Assembly: GCF_001654615.1 (NCBI RefSeq)
Contig: NZ_LWUD01000016.1
Coordinates: 62,001-126,000, forward strand
DNA length: 64,000 nucleotides
Direction: 5' to 3'
From: Ligilactobacillus aviarius
Lineage (GTDB): Bacteria > Bacillota > Bacilli > Lactobacillales > Lactobacillaceae
Program-made: the position numbers and the translations under genes
Notes under the pieces: generated by a model
The model's database searches: none
What the model was told of the DNA's origin: nothing
What the model saw: only the letters and a program-made list of their open reading frames with translations
Shown: positions 10,020 to 19,388 of the stretch, one piece after another
How the letters are laid out: every line of letters starts with the position of its first letter
Position numbering within the stretch: the first letter of the stretch is position 1

Positions 10020-10706
10020 ATGAAAAGAGTAATTTATTTTACTTTAACGTATTTTATATGCTTTATATATTTGTTAATTGCTATTAATTGCTATTCGACA
10101 GCATTTAATGCTATTAAATTAGCAGTGTTATTTGAGGGGGAAGCAAAATATTTAGCTATCAAGTATGGAATAACTTCGCTTATTGCAACATGTTTAATGT
10201 CTTTCATTAAGAAAAAGCATTTTTGGGAAATTCCTTTAATAATTATACTAGCATTAATTGATATATGGGGACTATCAGGAATGACTGCAGTAATTGGTGG
10301 TGTTTTAAAATATTTTGGAATATATAATTTATTTATTCATCAAATAGTACTGGTTACAGGAATAGTATTTATTTTAAATTTTATATATGGAATACTATCA
10401 ACGCGTGATTTAAATAATTCTAAACTCATGACGGCATTTGGCGGAATTTGCCTAGTACTAATATTAATTATGAATATGGCTAATGTAAGATATCGCTTTT
10501 TACGTATTATTGTAGATGTTTTGATTTTAATATGGTTTTCATATGGTGTTGCGCAAGATAGTCAAAAAACACTTAAAGATTATGAAAAGATATCTAATAA
10601 TACAGAGATGTGGTTATACGCATTGGAAAATGCAGATTTTTTATGTAGTGATTTAATATTTGTATTTGGTCAATTAATGAATCTGGTGATTGATGAAAAA
10701 GAATAG
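10020..10706 (+). CDS. Polytopic membrane protein, AT-rich, unknown function
   Basis: 228 residues from the ATG at 10020, with AAGGA eight bases upstream; a TTG at 10002 is in frame but poorly placed. Five to seven hydrophobic segments span the first 175 residues and a short soluble tail ends in VIDEKE. Base composition and codon use (many ATA, TTA and AAT codons) are markedly more AT-rich than the genes on either side, which suggests acquisition from another source. No family recognised. Confidence 0.65.
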   Translation: MKRVIYFTLTYFICFIYLLIAINCYSTAFNAIKLAVLFEGEAKYLAIKYGITSLIATCLMSFIKKKHFWEIPLIIILALIDIWGLSGMTAVIGGVLKYFGIYNLFIHQIVLVTGIVFILNFIYGILSTRDLNNSKLMTAFGGICLVLILIMNMANVRYRFLRIIVDVLILIWFSYGVAQDSQKTLKDYEKISNNTEMWLYALENADFLCSDLIFVFGQLMNLVIDEKE

Positions 10707-10746
10707 GGTAATCCTTTCACTATTTAATTTGTAAGCGATAAAAATG

Positions 10747-10777
10747 ACCCCTCGCCACCATAGCGAAGGGTTATTTT
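10747..10777. terminator. Bidirectional terminator between convergent genes
   Basis: Stem ACCCCTCGC with GCGAAGGGT around a 7-base loop, then TTATTTT on the plus strand. It lies between the membrane protein gene and the minus-strand gene ending at 10776. Confidence 0.75.
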
Positions 10778-11375
10778 AGTGTTGATATCCTAATAAATTT
10801 AAATGTTTCCGAAATTCGTAGGCCTCCACACTGCGCGAATATGGGGTAACGATCTTTTTACCATCATCGGCGAAGAACCGGTACTTGCCTTTTCCGGGAT
10901 TTTCAATGCACTTGCCAACGTAAACTTGATTTTGATACTTGAAAGTCAATGTTGGCGGATAAAAGGTGCAAACTTTGGCCGTTGAATAGCTTTGGTAAAC
11001 GACCGGCCTGATTGCCAGCCGCTGTTCCCAGTAAGCAAGGTCGCCGCTGAAAGTGCGCGCCCGGTCATAATACACCACGTTGATGGCGGCTTGTGCGCCG
11101 GTGAAGACCCGGAAAACGATCAGTTCATAATTTGATTTATAGATCCCGGGAATTTCGGTAAAGTAATTCAACCGGACATTGAAGTCGATGGCATCCAGGT
11201 CAGGGACATCTTTAAGCTGTTCTTTGATTTCCTGCGGTGGCCGGACGTTAAAAACGATACACCGCCCGTGATGATCTGAAAGAAAAGTTGTTTTGTTTAA
11301 ATCAATAAATGCGGTCAAGTCGACCGGAATTTCATTGATCGTCAATGTTAAAATGTCGCTGTGGATTGCTGCCAT
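10776..11375 (-). CDS. Hypothetical cytoplasmic protein
   Basis: 199 residues, no signal peptide or membrane segment. It starts at 11375 with GAGG about eight bases upstream. The sequence is mixed alpha/beta with an aromatic-rich middle (VVYYDRARTFSGDLAYWEQR) and a C-terminal stretch, YVGKCIENPGKGKYRFFADDGKKIVTP in outline, that could be a small beta-barrel. I do not recognise a family. It follows the other minus-strand unknown gene by 18 bases, so the two form a small operon. Confidence 0.7.
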   Translation of the reverse strand: MAAIHSDILTLTINEIPVDLTAFIDLNKTTFLSDHHGRCIVFNVRPPQEIKEQLKDVPDLDAIDFNVRLNYFTEIPGIYKSNYELIVFRVFTGAQAAINVVYYDRARTFSGDLAYWEQRLAIRPVVYQSYSTAKVCTFYPPTLTFKYQNQVYVGKCIENPGKGKYRFFADDGKKIVTPYSRSVEAYEFRKHLNLLGYQH

Positions 11376-11393
11376 GACTGTGCCTCGAAATTA

Positions 11394-11738
11394 TTAATTA
11401 TTAAAATACAGGCAGAGAAGTTTGATGAATTTAACCTGCAAGGCGTTAAACAAAACTTCAACGCTGTAATTATTGATGTAGTGAATGAGATTGCCATCTT
11501 CATCAAAATCAAGGTTCAGGTGTGAATGATCGGCTGCGGGCTGCTGGATCAATTTGATCAGGTAAACCAGTTCTTCGCTTGAAAAGAGCTGGTTGTCGTG
11601 AATAAAAATCCCGTGGGTATTCATCGTTAAATCCTTGATCTTTAAATTGATCGCGTCCCGATAATATTCAGCATTGATCAACATCCAAATTGCGTTTTGC
11701 TGATTTGGTGAAAATGGAATTAAACCGTCTTGAATCAT
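11394..11738 (-). CDS. Hypothetical protein
   Basis: 114 residues from the second in-frame ATG (11738), which is eight bases from AAGGAG; the first ATG at 11744 would sit only two bases from it. Predicted soluble. It contains the phrase HLNLDFDEDGNLIHYINNY, an acidic beta-strand motif. First gene of a two-gene minus-strand operon. No family recognised. Confidence 0.65.
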   Translation of the reverse strand: MIQDGLIPFSPNQQNAIWMLINAEYYRDAINLKIKDLTMNTHGIFIHDNQLFSSEELVYLIKLIQQPAADHSHLNLDFDEDGNLIHYINNYSVEVLFNALQVKFIKLLCLYFNN

Positions 11739-11980
11739 TTGCATACTCCTTAATTATAACGTGGAGACTTCAAAAGGGGTTCGCTGAAGCCTCTCAATCA
11801 CTAAAATTGTACTGATAACGCCCAAAGAAATCAATGTTTGATTGGTATTAGCTGAACTTATCGAAAAAGATTGATAAGTAAAATTTACGTTATCTTTCAA
11901 CTTATTTATAACAAGCACTTATCACTGAATGAATTCAGATAAAATGATATAATGCTTATTGAATGAAGAGGGTGAAAAAC

Positions 11981-12169
11981 ATGCGTGAATTATTACAAAA
12001 AGATTTTTGCTGGGTTGTCGGGATTTTTTGTATCGGATTAGGTTTATTTTCATGTCTTTTCCCATTTATCGGCAAAGTTCCCGGTGTTTCATTTGCCCAA
12101 CACGGATTAGTCGTCGTCGGTGTGATTTTGATGCTGGCGGGAATGGTTAGATATCGAAAGAAAGATTAA
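11981..12169 (+). CDS. Small two-span membrane protein
   Basis: 62 residues from the ATG at 11981, with AGAGGGTG at suitable spacing; an ATG at 11963 is in frame but lacks a ribosome-binding site. Two hydrophobic segments are separated by a short loop (FIGKVPGVSF), and the protein ends in RYRKKD. A TATAAT at 11948-11953 is a candidate -10 box. The gene ends at a strong terminator, so it is probably monocistronic. Function unknown. Confidence 0.6.
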   Translation: MRELLQKDFCWVVGIFCIGLGLFSCLFPFIGKVPGVSFAQHGLVVVGVILMLAGMVRYRKKD

Positions 12170-12174
12170 ATGAA

Positions 12175-12229
12175 GAAGGTGTGCCAAAGCATTCATTTTG
12201 GAGTTTGGGCACACCTTCATTTGTTTTTA
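12175..12229 (+). terminator. Rho-independent terminator
   Basis: Stem GAAGGTGTGCC (12175-12185) with GGCACACCTTC (12208-12218), followed by ATTTGTTTTT. Confidence 0.8.
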
Positions 12230-12300
12230 AAGATGAAATTCGCTAACTTGATATAGTATAATGAAAACGGAATTTTTACATCGAGGAGATCAAAACAAAA

Positions 12301-13071
12301 TTGAAGATTATTACATCAGTTAACAATTCACAAGTTAAAGCATGGTCAAAGTTGAATACGAAGAAGGGCCGTTTGAAGCAGGGTAAGTATTTGCTTGACG
12401 GCTGGCACCTTGTTAAGGAAGCGATTCGGACGCATGAACCGATCGAAACGATCATGGTTCAACCGGATTTCAAGCATTTGCAAGAAATCGAAGTTCCGGA
12501 AGGTGCGGACTTGATTCAAATTACGGATAACGTGGTCAAGCATTTAAGCGACACGAAGCATCCGCAAGGAGTTATGGCCGTGATCAGGATTCCGGAACAA
12601 CAAGAAATCGAACCGGAAGACGTTACGGGCGCATGGCTTTTCATGGATAACGTCCAAGATCCCGGCAACATTGGCACGATGGTGCGGACGGCGGATGCGG
12701 CTGGCTTTAGCGGAATCGTCTTTGGTGACGGGACCGCTGACGTTTATAATCCGAAGATCGTGCGTTCAATGCAGGGCAGTCAGTTTCATTTGAAGATGGT
12801 GACGGCGCCGCTTGAACCATGGATCAAGGCTTTTAAAGCACAAAACAAACCGGTTTTCGGAACCGAATTAAATCCAGATGCGCGGCCGTATGATCAAGTC
12901 GGCAAGCATGCCGATTTTGCATTGATCATGGGGAATGAAGGGAACGGGATGAACAAGGATCTTTTGAAACAAACATCATTGAACCTTTACATTCCAATTA
13001 TCGGGAAAGCCGAATCATTGAATGTCGCGGTTGCGGCCGGTGTTTTGATGTTCCAGCTTAAAGCAAATTAA
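12301..13071 (+). CDS. TrmH/SpoU-family RNA 2'-O-methyltransferase
   Basis: Transfers a methyl group from AdoMet to a ribose 2'-OH of rRNA or tRNA. 256 residues starting at TTG 12301, with AGGAG about 12 bases upstream. The N-terminal part has the substrate-binding domain of this group (KGRLKQGKYLLDGWHLVKEA). The SPOUT knot motifs are all present: NVQDPGNIGTMVRTADAAG (motif 1), FALIMGNEGNGM (motif 2) and IPIIGKAESLNVAVAAGVL (motif 3). Its place upstream of pheST is usual in lactobacilli. The exact RNA site cannot be read from the sequence. Confidence 0.92.
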   Translation: MKIITSVNNSQVKAWSKLNTKKGRLKQGKYLLDGWHLVKEAIRTHEPIETIMVQPDFKHLQEIEVPEGADLIQITDNVVKHLSDTKHPQGVMAVIRIPEQQEIEPEDVTGAWLFMDNVQDPGNIGTMVRTADAAGFSGIVFGDGTADVYNPKIVRSMQGSQFHLKMVTAPLEPWIKAFKAQNKPVFGTELNPDARPYDQVGKHADFALIMGNEGNGMNKDLLKQTSLNLYIPIIGKAESLNVAVAAGVLMFQLKAN

Positions 13072-13185
13072 TCTTATTTAAGATTGTTAAGTTATTAATA
13101 CAATTCGGTTATAACGTTTGCTTTTTGAAACCAAGCCCGTTAGCATATGGATTGTAAGAACTTAATGAAAAGATCGTGAGGCTCT

Positions 13186-13674
13186 ATGAAAGAAAACGAA
13201 TGGCGTAATGATGCGGAATACATGAGTTACGTTGGGAATTTATTAGTCAAGCCGGAAGTTCAAAAATTATCTGAATATGAACAGCATCATTTTTGCACGC
13301 GACTTGATCATGTGATCACGGTGTCATATGAATCATACAAGATCGCCAAAAAGATGAATCTCGATGCCCGGGCAGTTGCGCGGGCTGGATTATTGCATGA
13401 CTTATTCTACTATGACTGGCGCGATACCAAGTTTAATCTTGGAACGCACGCCTGGATTCACCCACGAGTAGCCGTGCGCAATGCCGAAAAGATTACGACT
13501 TTAACTGCCAAAGAAAAAGATATTATTATCAAGCACATGTGGGGTGCAACGCTGATTCCCCCGAAGTATCCGGAAGGGTTTATTGTGACGGCCGTTGATA
13601 AGATCTCGGCCGTTGACGAATACAGCCATCACCTTGTTGACAAGGTTGAACGGATGGTGCGGTCGGCATATTAA
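13186..13674 (+). CDS. HD-domain phosphohydrolase
   Basis: 162 residues. Metal-binding HD residues are visible: LDHVITVSYESY, LLHDLFYYDW (the HD pair), a later His in KHMWG, and VDKISAVDEY. The family hydrolyses phosphate esters of nucleotides or similar substrates; the substrate is unknown. GTGAGG precedes the ATG. It follows the SpoU gene by 114 bases and ends 95 bases before repeat copy B. A weak hairpin AAGTGC...GCACTT lies at 13721-13738. Confidence 0.85.
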   Translation: MKENEWRNDAEYMSYVGNLLVKPEVQKLSEYEQHHFCTRLDHVITVSYESYKIAKKMNLDARAVARAGLLHDLFYYDWRDTKFNLGTHAWIHPRVAVRNAEKITTLTAKEKDIIIKHMWGATLIPPKYPEGFIVTAVDKISAVDEYSHHLVDKVERMVRSAY

Positions 13675-13768
13675 TTTACTTTGCAAAAGTAAGGTTATAG
13701 TGTACAATAATCACAGTAAAAAGTGCGCCAAAGCACTTAATTGTGGTTGGAATCCAAAAACATTCAAG

Positions 13769-13933
13769 AAGGTGTGACAAAACGTAAAAAACGAGCGTGG
13801 TAGAAGCAGAAAAACGAACGAATCGCGCAGCATAGATTCGGAGATTTTCGAACTTCTACGTAGCTCGTTTGTTTTGGAACCCGATTATGCAGATATAGCA
13901 AAGGGATTGCGACTTATGTCACAATCTCTTTTT
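13769..13933 (+). repeat. Structured intergenic repeat element, copy B
   Basis: Begins AAGGTGTGACAAAACG and ends with the hairpin GGATTGCGAC...GTCACAATCTC plus a T-run. In this copy the left arm reads GTAGAAG where other copies have GTGGAAG, and the right arm has changed to match (CTTCTAC instead of CTTCCAC). This compensatory change is direct evidence that the arms pair. Confidence 0.9.
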
Positions 13934-13949
13934 GAAGGGCGGAAAGTAA

Positions 13950-14291
13950 ATGGCAGACTGTAATGGTGAATTTAATCTATGTCCGAAATTTAGCAAGACC
14001 TTCAGCATTCTTGGCCGGAAATGGAACGGCTTAATTATCGAAGTATTGCTATGTGAAGGTCCGCAACGGTTTAAGGACATTGCAAGCAAAGTTAAAAAAT
14101 GCAGCGACCGCGTTTTAGTTGAACGGTTGCGCGAACTTGAGAATGAAGGATTGATCAAGCACACGGCGACTGATTCAGCGCACAGTGTGTACGAATTAAC
14201 GGACCGCGGAAGCGACTTGAAAGACGTGATGGATGCAATTCACACGTGGGCCGATAAATGGTATTCACTTGCGGATTGTCATCAAGATTAA
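13950..14291 (+). CDS. HxlR-family transcriptional regulator (YodB/HypR-like)
   Basis: 113-residue winged-helix regulator. FSILGRKWNGLIIEVLLCEG and QRFKDIASKV...RVLVERLRELENEGLI are typical of HxlR. The N-terminal LCPKF places a Cys at residue 11, where Bacillus YodB has its redox-active Cys (MCPKM), so a thiol- or quinone-sensing role is plausible but inferred. A further Cys is near the C-terminus (LADCHQD), and others are at 4 and in KKCSDR. It sits just upstream of the pheS promoter and has no obvious target gene beside it. Confidence 0.88.
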   Translation: MADCNGEFNLCPKFSKTFSILGRKWNGLIIEVLLCEGPQRFKDIASKVKKCSDRVLVERLRELENEGLIKHTATDSAHSVYELTDRGSDLKDVMDAIHTWADKWYSLADCHQD

Positions 14292-14293
14292 CC

Positions 14294-14322
14294 TTGACGA
14301 AATGCCGGTTTCACGGTAGACT
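14294..14322 (+). promoter_or_regulatory. Promoter of the pheST T-box operon
   Basis: TTGACG at 14294-14299, a 17-base spacer, and TAGACT at 14317-14322. It stands just upstream of the T-box leader. Confidence 0.75.
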
Positions 14323-14328
14323 GTCTAG

Positions 14329-14586
14329 TTAGAAAAGCGTAGACGGAAAATAGTAAGTCAATGGGTGAATTTCAGTGAGAACCAGAGAGTGTGAATGGTT
14401 TAATTCGTCCGTGACCGAATTCACTTCCTGAGTGGTTACTGGGAAATGACGAAGGTAACCCGGTGTTAGGCCGTTATCTGACTTAGTGAGTGTTGCTTGC
14501 TTATTTTAGAAAAGGAGATAAGCGGCAAAACAAGGGTGGTACCGCGAAGCCTCGTCCCTTTTTGAGGGATGAGGCTTTTCTTTTTA
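14329..14586 (+). promoter_or_regulatory. T-box riboswitch, Phe specifier (UUC)
   Basis: Leader RNA that binds uncharged tRNA-Phe and prevents termination. The T-box motif AAGGGTGGTACCGCG is at 14532-14546. The specifier loop reads GAA-TTC-ACTTCCTGAG, with the Phe codon TTC at 14420-14422 in the normal position. The terminator stem pairs AAGCCTCGTCCC with GGGATGAGGCTT (14547-14577), followed by a T-rich tract. The T-box overlaps the 5' side of the alternative antiterminator as expected. It fills the 327-base gap before pheS. Confidence 0.95.
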
Positions 14587-14618
14587 CGCAAATTGTGGTT
14601 GAGAAAGGAATGAAACAT

Positions 14619-15665
14619 ATGAATTTACAAGATCGCCTTGAAGAATTACAAACTGAAGGGTTAGCAGCCATCAAAGCTGCCAATGATACCAAAGCGGTTA
14701 ACGATATTCGGGTAAAGTATCTTGGAAAAAAGGGCCCAATTACGGAAGTTTTGCGCGGAATGCGTGATTTAGACAAGGAAGAACGACCAAAAGTCGGGGC
14801 GCTTGCAAACAAGGTACGGGATGCATTAGCGAATGCGATCGCAGCCCGGTTAAATGAACTTGAAATTGAAAAGACAGCTAAGAAGCTTGAAGCTGAAAAA
14901 ATCGATGTTACTTTACCAGGAGTTCCGGTAAAGGCTGGTCAGCCGCACGTGCTTGCCCAAATTATCGATGAAATTGAAAAGTTATTCTTAGGCCTTGGAT
15001 TCCAAATCATTGAAGGACCCGAAGTTGAAGAAGACCACTATAACTTTGAAATGTTGAACTTGCCGCCTGATCACCCAGCACGTGACATGCAAGATACGTT
15101 CTACATTACAAAGAAAACATTAATGCGGACTCAGACATCCCCGGTTCAAGCCCGGACATTGGAAAAGCATGACTTTTCAAAAGGACCATTAAAGATGATC
15201 TCCCCTGGGAAAGTTTATCGGCGGGATACAGATGATGCAACGCACTCGCACCAATTCCACCAAGTTGAAGGATTAGTGGTTGATAAGAACATCACGATGG
15301 CCGACTTAAAGGGAACCTTGGAATTAGTTGCGAAAACGATCTTCGGTGAAGACCGTGAGATTCGGTTGCGTCCAAGTTACTTCCCATTTACCGAACCATC
15401 TGCTGAAGTGGATGTTTCATGCTTTAAGTGCGGCGGTAAGGGATGTGCCGTATGCAAGAACAGTGGCTGGATCGAAGTTTTAGGTGCCGGCATGGTTCAC
15501 CCGAACGTCTTGAAGATGGCTGGCGTGGATCCGGAAGTTTATGGCGGATTTGCCTTTGGCTTAGGTCCAGATCGGTTTGCAATGTTGAAGTACGGCGTTG
15601 ATGACATTCGGGAATTCTACTTGAATGACATGCGCTTCTTAAATCAATTCTCACAGAAAGGTTAG
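14619..15665 (+). CDS. pheS: Phenylalanine-tRNA ligase alpha subunit
   Basis: Catalytic subunit of the alpha2-beta2 synthetase that charges tRNA-Phe. The ATG at 14619 ([10 protein letters not shown]) gives 348 residues, the family length, and is nine bases from AAAGGA; the ATG at 14610 directly abuts that site. An N-terminal coiled coil (about 1-85) is followed by the class II core with motif 2 in [10 protein letters not shown] and motif 3 in [13 protein letters not shown]. The frame is open further upstream, but that part is the T-box leader. Expression is controlled by the UUC T-box. Confidence 0.97.
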   Translation: MNLQDRLEELQTEGLAAIKAANDTKAVNDIRVKYLGKKGPITEVLRGMRDLDKEERPKVGALANKVRDALANAIAARLNELEIEKTAKKLEAEKIDVTLPGVPVKAGQPHVLAQIIDEIEKLFLGLGFQIIEGPEVEEDHYNFEMLNLPPDHPARDMQDTFYITKKTLMRTQTSPVQARTLEKHDFSKGPLKMISPGKVYRRDTDDATHSHQFHQVEGLVVDKNITMADLKGTLELVAKTIFGEDREIRLRPSYFPFTEPSAEVDVSCFKCGGKGCAVCKNSGWIEVLGAGMVHPNVLKMAGVDPEVYGGFAFGLGPDRFAMLKYGVDDIREFYLNDMRFLNQFSQKG

Positions 15666-15679
15666 GAGGGTGTTAATCA

Positions 15680-18100
15680 ATGAAAGTTTCAACCAAATGG
15701 CTTAATGAATACGTTAAAGTTGATGATTTAAAACCAGAAGAACTCGGCGAAAAGATTGAACGCACAGCCGTTGAAGTTGATGGCGTTTCCCGGCGGGCAG
15801 ACGGTCAAAAGAAGATCGTTGTCGGTCATATCTTAGAATGTGTTCCGCATCCGAATTCAGACCACCTGCACATCTGCCAGGTTGATGTTGGCGATGAAGA
15901 ACCATATCAAATTGTCTGCGGGGCACCAAATGTTGCTGCTGGTCAAAATGTAATCGTTGCATTACCAAACTCATGGATCGCCGGCCACATCAAGATCAAG
16001 AAAAGCAAGATGCGCGGCGAACTTTCAATGGGAATGATCTGCGGTTTGCAAGAAATTGGTTTCCCGGATGCAGTTGTTCCCAAGGAATTTGCTGATGGCA
16101 TTTACGTTTTGCCGGAAGATGCTGTTCCGGGTGAACCAGTTTGGGATTACCTTGGAATGGATGAAAGCATCATTGATGTTGACATCACGCCGAACCGCGG
16201 TGACATGTTGAGCATGCGCGGAGTTGCTCATGAAGTAGCAGCAATCTATGATCGTCAAGTTTCTCTTCCGCACCCAACGGTTAAGGAAGACGCTTCTTCA
16301 AAGATCGAAGACCTATTAGGCCTTGAAGATGCTGATCAAGAATTAGTTGCCCCGTATAAATTACGGATGGTTAAGAATGTGACGATCAAACCAAGTCCGA
16401 TGTGGATGCAAAAACGGTTATGGAATGCCGGCATTCGGCCAATCAATAACGTTGTTGACGTTACAAACTACATTTTGATGGATTATGGCCAACCATTGCA
16501 TGCCTTTGATTATGACAAGTTCGATTCAAAGAAATTGACGGTGCGCTTAGCCAACGAAGGTGAAAAATTAACGACCCTTGATGGTGAAGACCGCGAATTA
16601 AAGGCAACGGACTTAGTAATTGCTGACGGCGACCGCGCAATTGCCCTTGCGGGGGTAATGGGCGGCGAAGATACCGAAGTTTCTGATGGTACCCAGACCG
16701 TTGTTTTGGAAGCCGCAATCTTCAATTCATCAAAGATTCGGAAGACAGCCCGGCGCGAAAACTTGCACTCAGAAGCATCTCAACGGTTTGAACGGGGAAT
16801 CAACGTTGCAACGGTTCAGGAAGCATTAGATGCTGCTGCCCAAATGATCGCTGAATTTGGCGATGGCCAAGTTGTCAGCGGAACATTGGAAATCAATCAC
16901 GTTGATCCTGAAAACGTGGACGTTGAAATCATGCCTGAACGAATCAACAAAGTTTTAGGAACGGCCTTAACGGATGAAGCCATTGTGGGCATCTTTGAAC
17001 AACTTGGATTTGGCGTTGCGAAGGATGAAACCGGTACATTAACGGTGAGCGTTCCACCACGCCGCTGGGATATTGCGATCCAAGCAGACTTAATTGAAGA
17101 AGTTGCTCGGATCTACGGTTATGACAATATTCCAACAACGTTACCAACCATGCCGTTAACGGAAGGCCACTATACAAAGGCCCAAAAGATTATCCGGGAC
17201 GCGCGCGCAATTCTTGAAAGTGCAGGATTAAGTCAAGCAATTTCATACGGATTAACAACGGAATTAAAGGCCAAACGCTTTATGCTCGATGAAGCTGAAA
17301 TGACTCAACTTGACTTCCCGATGAGTTCAGACCACACAACTTTACGGATGAACTTGATCAGCGGGTTGTTAGATGACGTGGCATATAACCAAGCCCGGAA
17401 AGTCAATGACGTTGCTTTGTATGAACAAGGGCGCGTCTTCTTACGCGAAAAAGATGCTGAACGGCCAAATGATATCGAACACATTGCCGGTGCATTAACT
17501 GGATTATTCCATGAAGCAACGTGGCACGATGCCAAGAAGCCGGTTGATTTCTACTTAACAAAGGGAATCGTTGAATATTTGATGAATTCTCTTGGGATTA
17601 CAGATGGAATTCGGTATGAAGCAACTGCTGAATATGAAGAAATGCATCCAGGCCGGACAGCGAAGATCTATGTCAATGATGAATTGGTCGGTTTGATTGG
17701 GGAAGTTCACCCAAGTCTTGCTAAAGAATTGAAGATCAAGCCAACTTATGTCTTTGAATTAGACTTGCAAAAACTGATCGACTTACCAAAGAATGCTGAA
17801 ACATACGTCCCAGTTTCGAAGTATCCGGAAGTCACCCGCGATATTGCATTGCTTGTTCCAAACGAAATTACGAATGATCAAATCGTTGAATCGATCAAGC
17901 AAAATGGCGGCCGCTTCTTAGCTGATATTAAGCTCTTTGACCTTTATCAAGGTGAAAAGATCGATGACGGATTCAAGTCGCTTGCTTATACCCTTGTATA
18001 CCGCAACAGTGAAGGAACATTGAGCGATGATGAAATTAACCAAGCATTTGATAAGGTTGTTAAGAAACTTCAAGAAGAACTTGAAGTCACCGTTCGGTAA
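15680..18100 (+). CDS. pheT: Phenylalanine-tRNA ligase beta subunit
   Basis: 806-residue beta subunit. The N-terminal EMAP/tRNA-binding domain covers about 40-150 (ECVPHPNSDHLHICQVDVG). The B3/B4 editing region follows (about 210-385), containing RPINNVVDVTNYILMDYG. B5 is near 410-480 (PPRRWDIAIQADLIEEVARI), and the ferredoxin-like anticodon-binding domain is at the C-terminus (SKYPEVTRDIALLVP). The start at 15680 has TTAGGAGGGTG upstream, 14 bases after pheS. Confidence 0.97.
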   Translation: MKVSTKWLNEYVKVDDLKPEELGEKIERTAVEVDGVSRRADGQKKIVVGHILECVPHPNSDHLHICQVDVGDEEPYQIVCGAPNVAAGQNVIVALPNSWIAGHIKIKKSKMRGELSMGMICGLQEIGFPDAVVPKEFADGIYVLPEDAVPGEPVWDYLGMDESIIDVDITPNRGDMLSMRGVAHEVAAIYDRQVSLPHPTVKEDASSKIEDLLGLEDADQELVAPYKLRMVKNVTIKPSPMWMQKRLWNAGIRPINNVVDVTNYILMDYGQPLHAFDYDKFDSKKLTVRLANEGEKLTTLDGEDRELKATDLVIADGDRAIALAGVMGGEDTEVSDGTQTVVLEAAIFNSSKIRKTARRENLHSEASQRFERGINVATVQEALDAAAQMIAEFGDGQVVSGTLEINHVDPENVDVEIMPERINKVLGTALTDEAIVGIFEQLGFGVAKDETGTLTVSVPPRRWDIAIQADLIEEVARIYGYDNIPTTLPTMPLTEGHYTKAQKIIRDARAILESAGLSQAISYGLTTELKAKRFMLDEAEMTQLDFPMSSDHTTLRMNLISGLLDDVAYNQARKVNDVALYEQGRVFLREKDAERPNDIEHIAGALTGLFHEATWHDAKKPVDFYLTKGIVEYLMNSLGITDGIRYEATAEYEEMHPGRTAKIYVNDELVGLIGEVHPSLAKELKIKPTYVFELDLQKLIDLPKNAETYVPVSKYPEVTRDIALLVPNEITNDQIVESIKQNGGRFLADIKLFDLYQGEKIDDGFKSLAYTLVYRNSEGTLSDDEINQAFDKVVKKLQEELEVTVR

Positions 18101-18155
18101 TTGATTAAGCATAAGACTTTAGCTTGATTCAAGCAAAATCTTGAGGAGGAATATT

Positions 18156-19370
18156 TTGACTCAAAATAATCAACAACATCAACCAGAATCAAATTCGAAG
18201 GCGGAAAAGAAGCAACCATCAACGACGCCATCACGCGTTGAAACGGCAAAGACGAAGTCAACTTCTCACGTTGCCAAGGAAGCTCCAAGTTCAGCGAAAC
18301 GAATCATTCACTGGACGGTCGGCGTGCTGGTCGTTGTAATTCTCTTTTTCTGTTTCTTAGGTTACCGGTATGTTCAACGTTCGCTTAAACCGCTTGACCC
18401 AACTTCAAACGAATCAATTAAAGTTAAGGTTCCGATTGGAAGTACGGACAAGCAGATTGGTGACATTTTGCAAAAACGGGGTGTTATTCGCAGCGGGTTT
18501 GTCTTTAATTACTATGTTAAATCAAAGCAACTGGCAGCATTTAAAGCCGGTTACTATGATTTTAAGCCGTCAATGACTTTGGCCCAGATCGCAACTGAAT
18601 TGCAAAAGGGCGGTTCAAGTACCCCAATCGGTTCAGGTAAAGTCCTGGTGCGCGAAGGGGTTACGGCTGATCAAATCGGTGACGTGATTCAAAAGAATAC
18701 GAAGTTCAAAAAACAAGACTTTTTGAATTTACTTAATGATCAGCAATTCTTAAATGAATTAAAGAAGAAGTATCCTGACCTGCTTTCATCAGCGGTTGGT
18801 GCCAAGGATGTCAAGTACCAACTTGAAGGTTACTTATATCCGGCAACGTACTCGGTTTCAAAGAATGAAACTTTGAAGCAGTTGGTTGAACAAATGGTTG
18901 CCAAGGAAAACCAAGAAATGCAACCATATTACCAAAAGATTGAGGATGATCACATGTCAGTTCAACAAGCTTTGACATTGGCTTCCCTTGTTGAAGGTGA
19001 AGGAACAAATCAGGAAAGCTTGGAAATGATTGCTGGGGTATTTGAAAACCGGCTGCAAAAGAATATGAAATTGCAAACTGATGTGTCCGTGTCATATGCA
19101 TTAGGCAAGCATCAACAAAACATTTCATATAATGATTTGAAGGTTAATTCACCATATAACCTGTATCAAAATAACGGCTTAGGACCAGGACCAGTCAATA
19201 ATCCGCCAATCAATGCGGTCAAGGCGGTTCTTTATCCAAAAGACCGGGATAAGGGATACTTGTACTTTGTTGCCAATATGAAGACGGGTAAGATCTATTA
19301 CACGAAGTCATATCAACAACATCAAGAAAATGTAAGTAAAGTTCAAAAAGCAAACGGATACGAAAAATAG
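18156..19370 (+). CDS. mltG: Endolytic murein transglycosylase MltG
   Basis: Cuts nascent glycan strands within peptidoglycan and is anchored in the membrane. The most likely start is TTG at 18156, five bases after GAGGAGGA; a TTG at 18141 overlaps that site. This gives 404 residues: a hydrophilic Q/S/K-rich cytoplasmic tail (1-55), one transmembrane segment (about 57-78), a LysM-like subdomain, then the YceG catalytic domain with the Glu of ASLVEGEG. QTDVSVSYALG and SPYNLYQNNGLGPGPVNNP are typical for the family. It is usually clustered with udk and greA, as here. Confidence 0.93.
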   Translation: MTQNNQQHQPESNSKAEKKQPSTTPSRVETAKTKSTSHVAKEAPSSAKRIIHWTVGVLVVVILFFCFLGYRYVQRSLKPLDPTSNESIKVKVPIGSTDKQIGDILQKRGVIRSGFVFNYYVKSKQLAAFKAGYYDFKPSMTLAQIATELQKGGSSTPIGSGKVLVREGVTADQIGDVIQKNTKFKKQDFLNLLNDQQFLNELKKKYPDLLSSAVGAKDVKYQLEGYLYPATYSVSKNETLKQLVEQMVAKENQEMQPYYQKIEDDHMSVQQALTLASLVEGEGTNQESLEMIAGVFENRLQKNMKLQTDVSVSYALGKHQQNISYNDLKVNSPYNLYQNNGLGPGPVNNPPINAVKAVLYPKDRDKGYLYFVANMKTGKIYYTKSYQQHQENVSKVQKANGYEK

Positions 19371-19388
19371 GAAGTCGAGGAATTGGGA

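Noticed and set aside
14490-14618. N-terminal extension of PheS starting within the leader
   Set aside because: The open frame overlaps the T-box and terminator, and the normal N-terminus starts at 14619.
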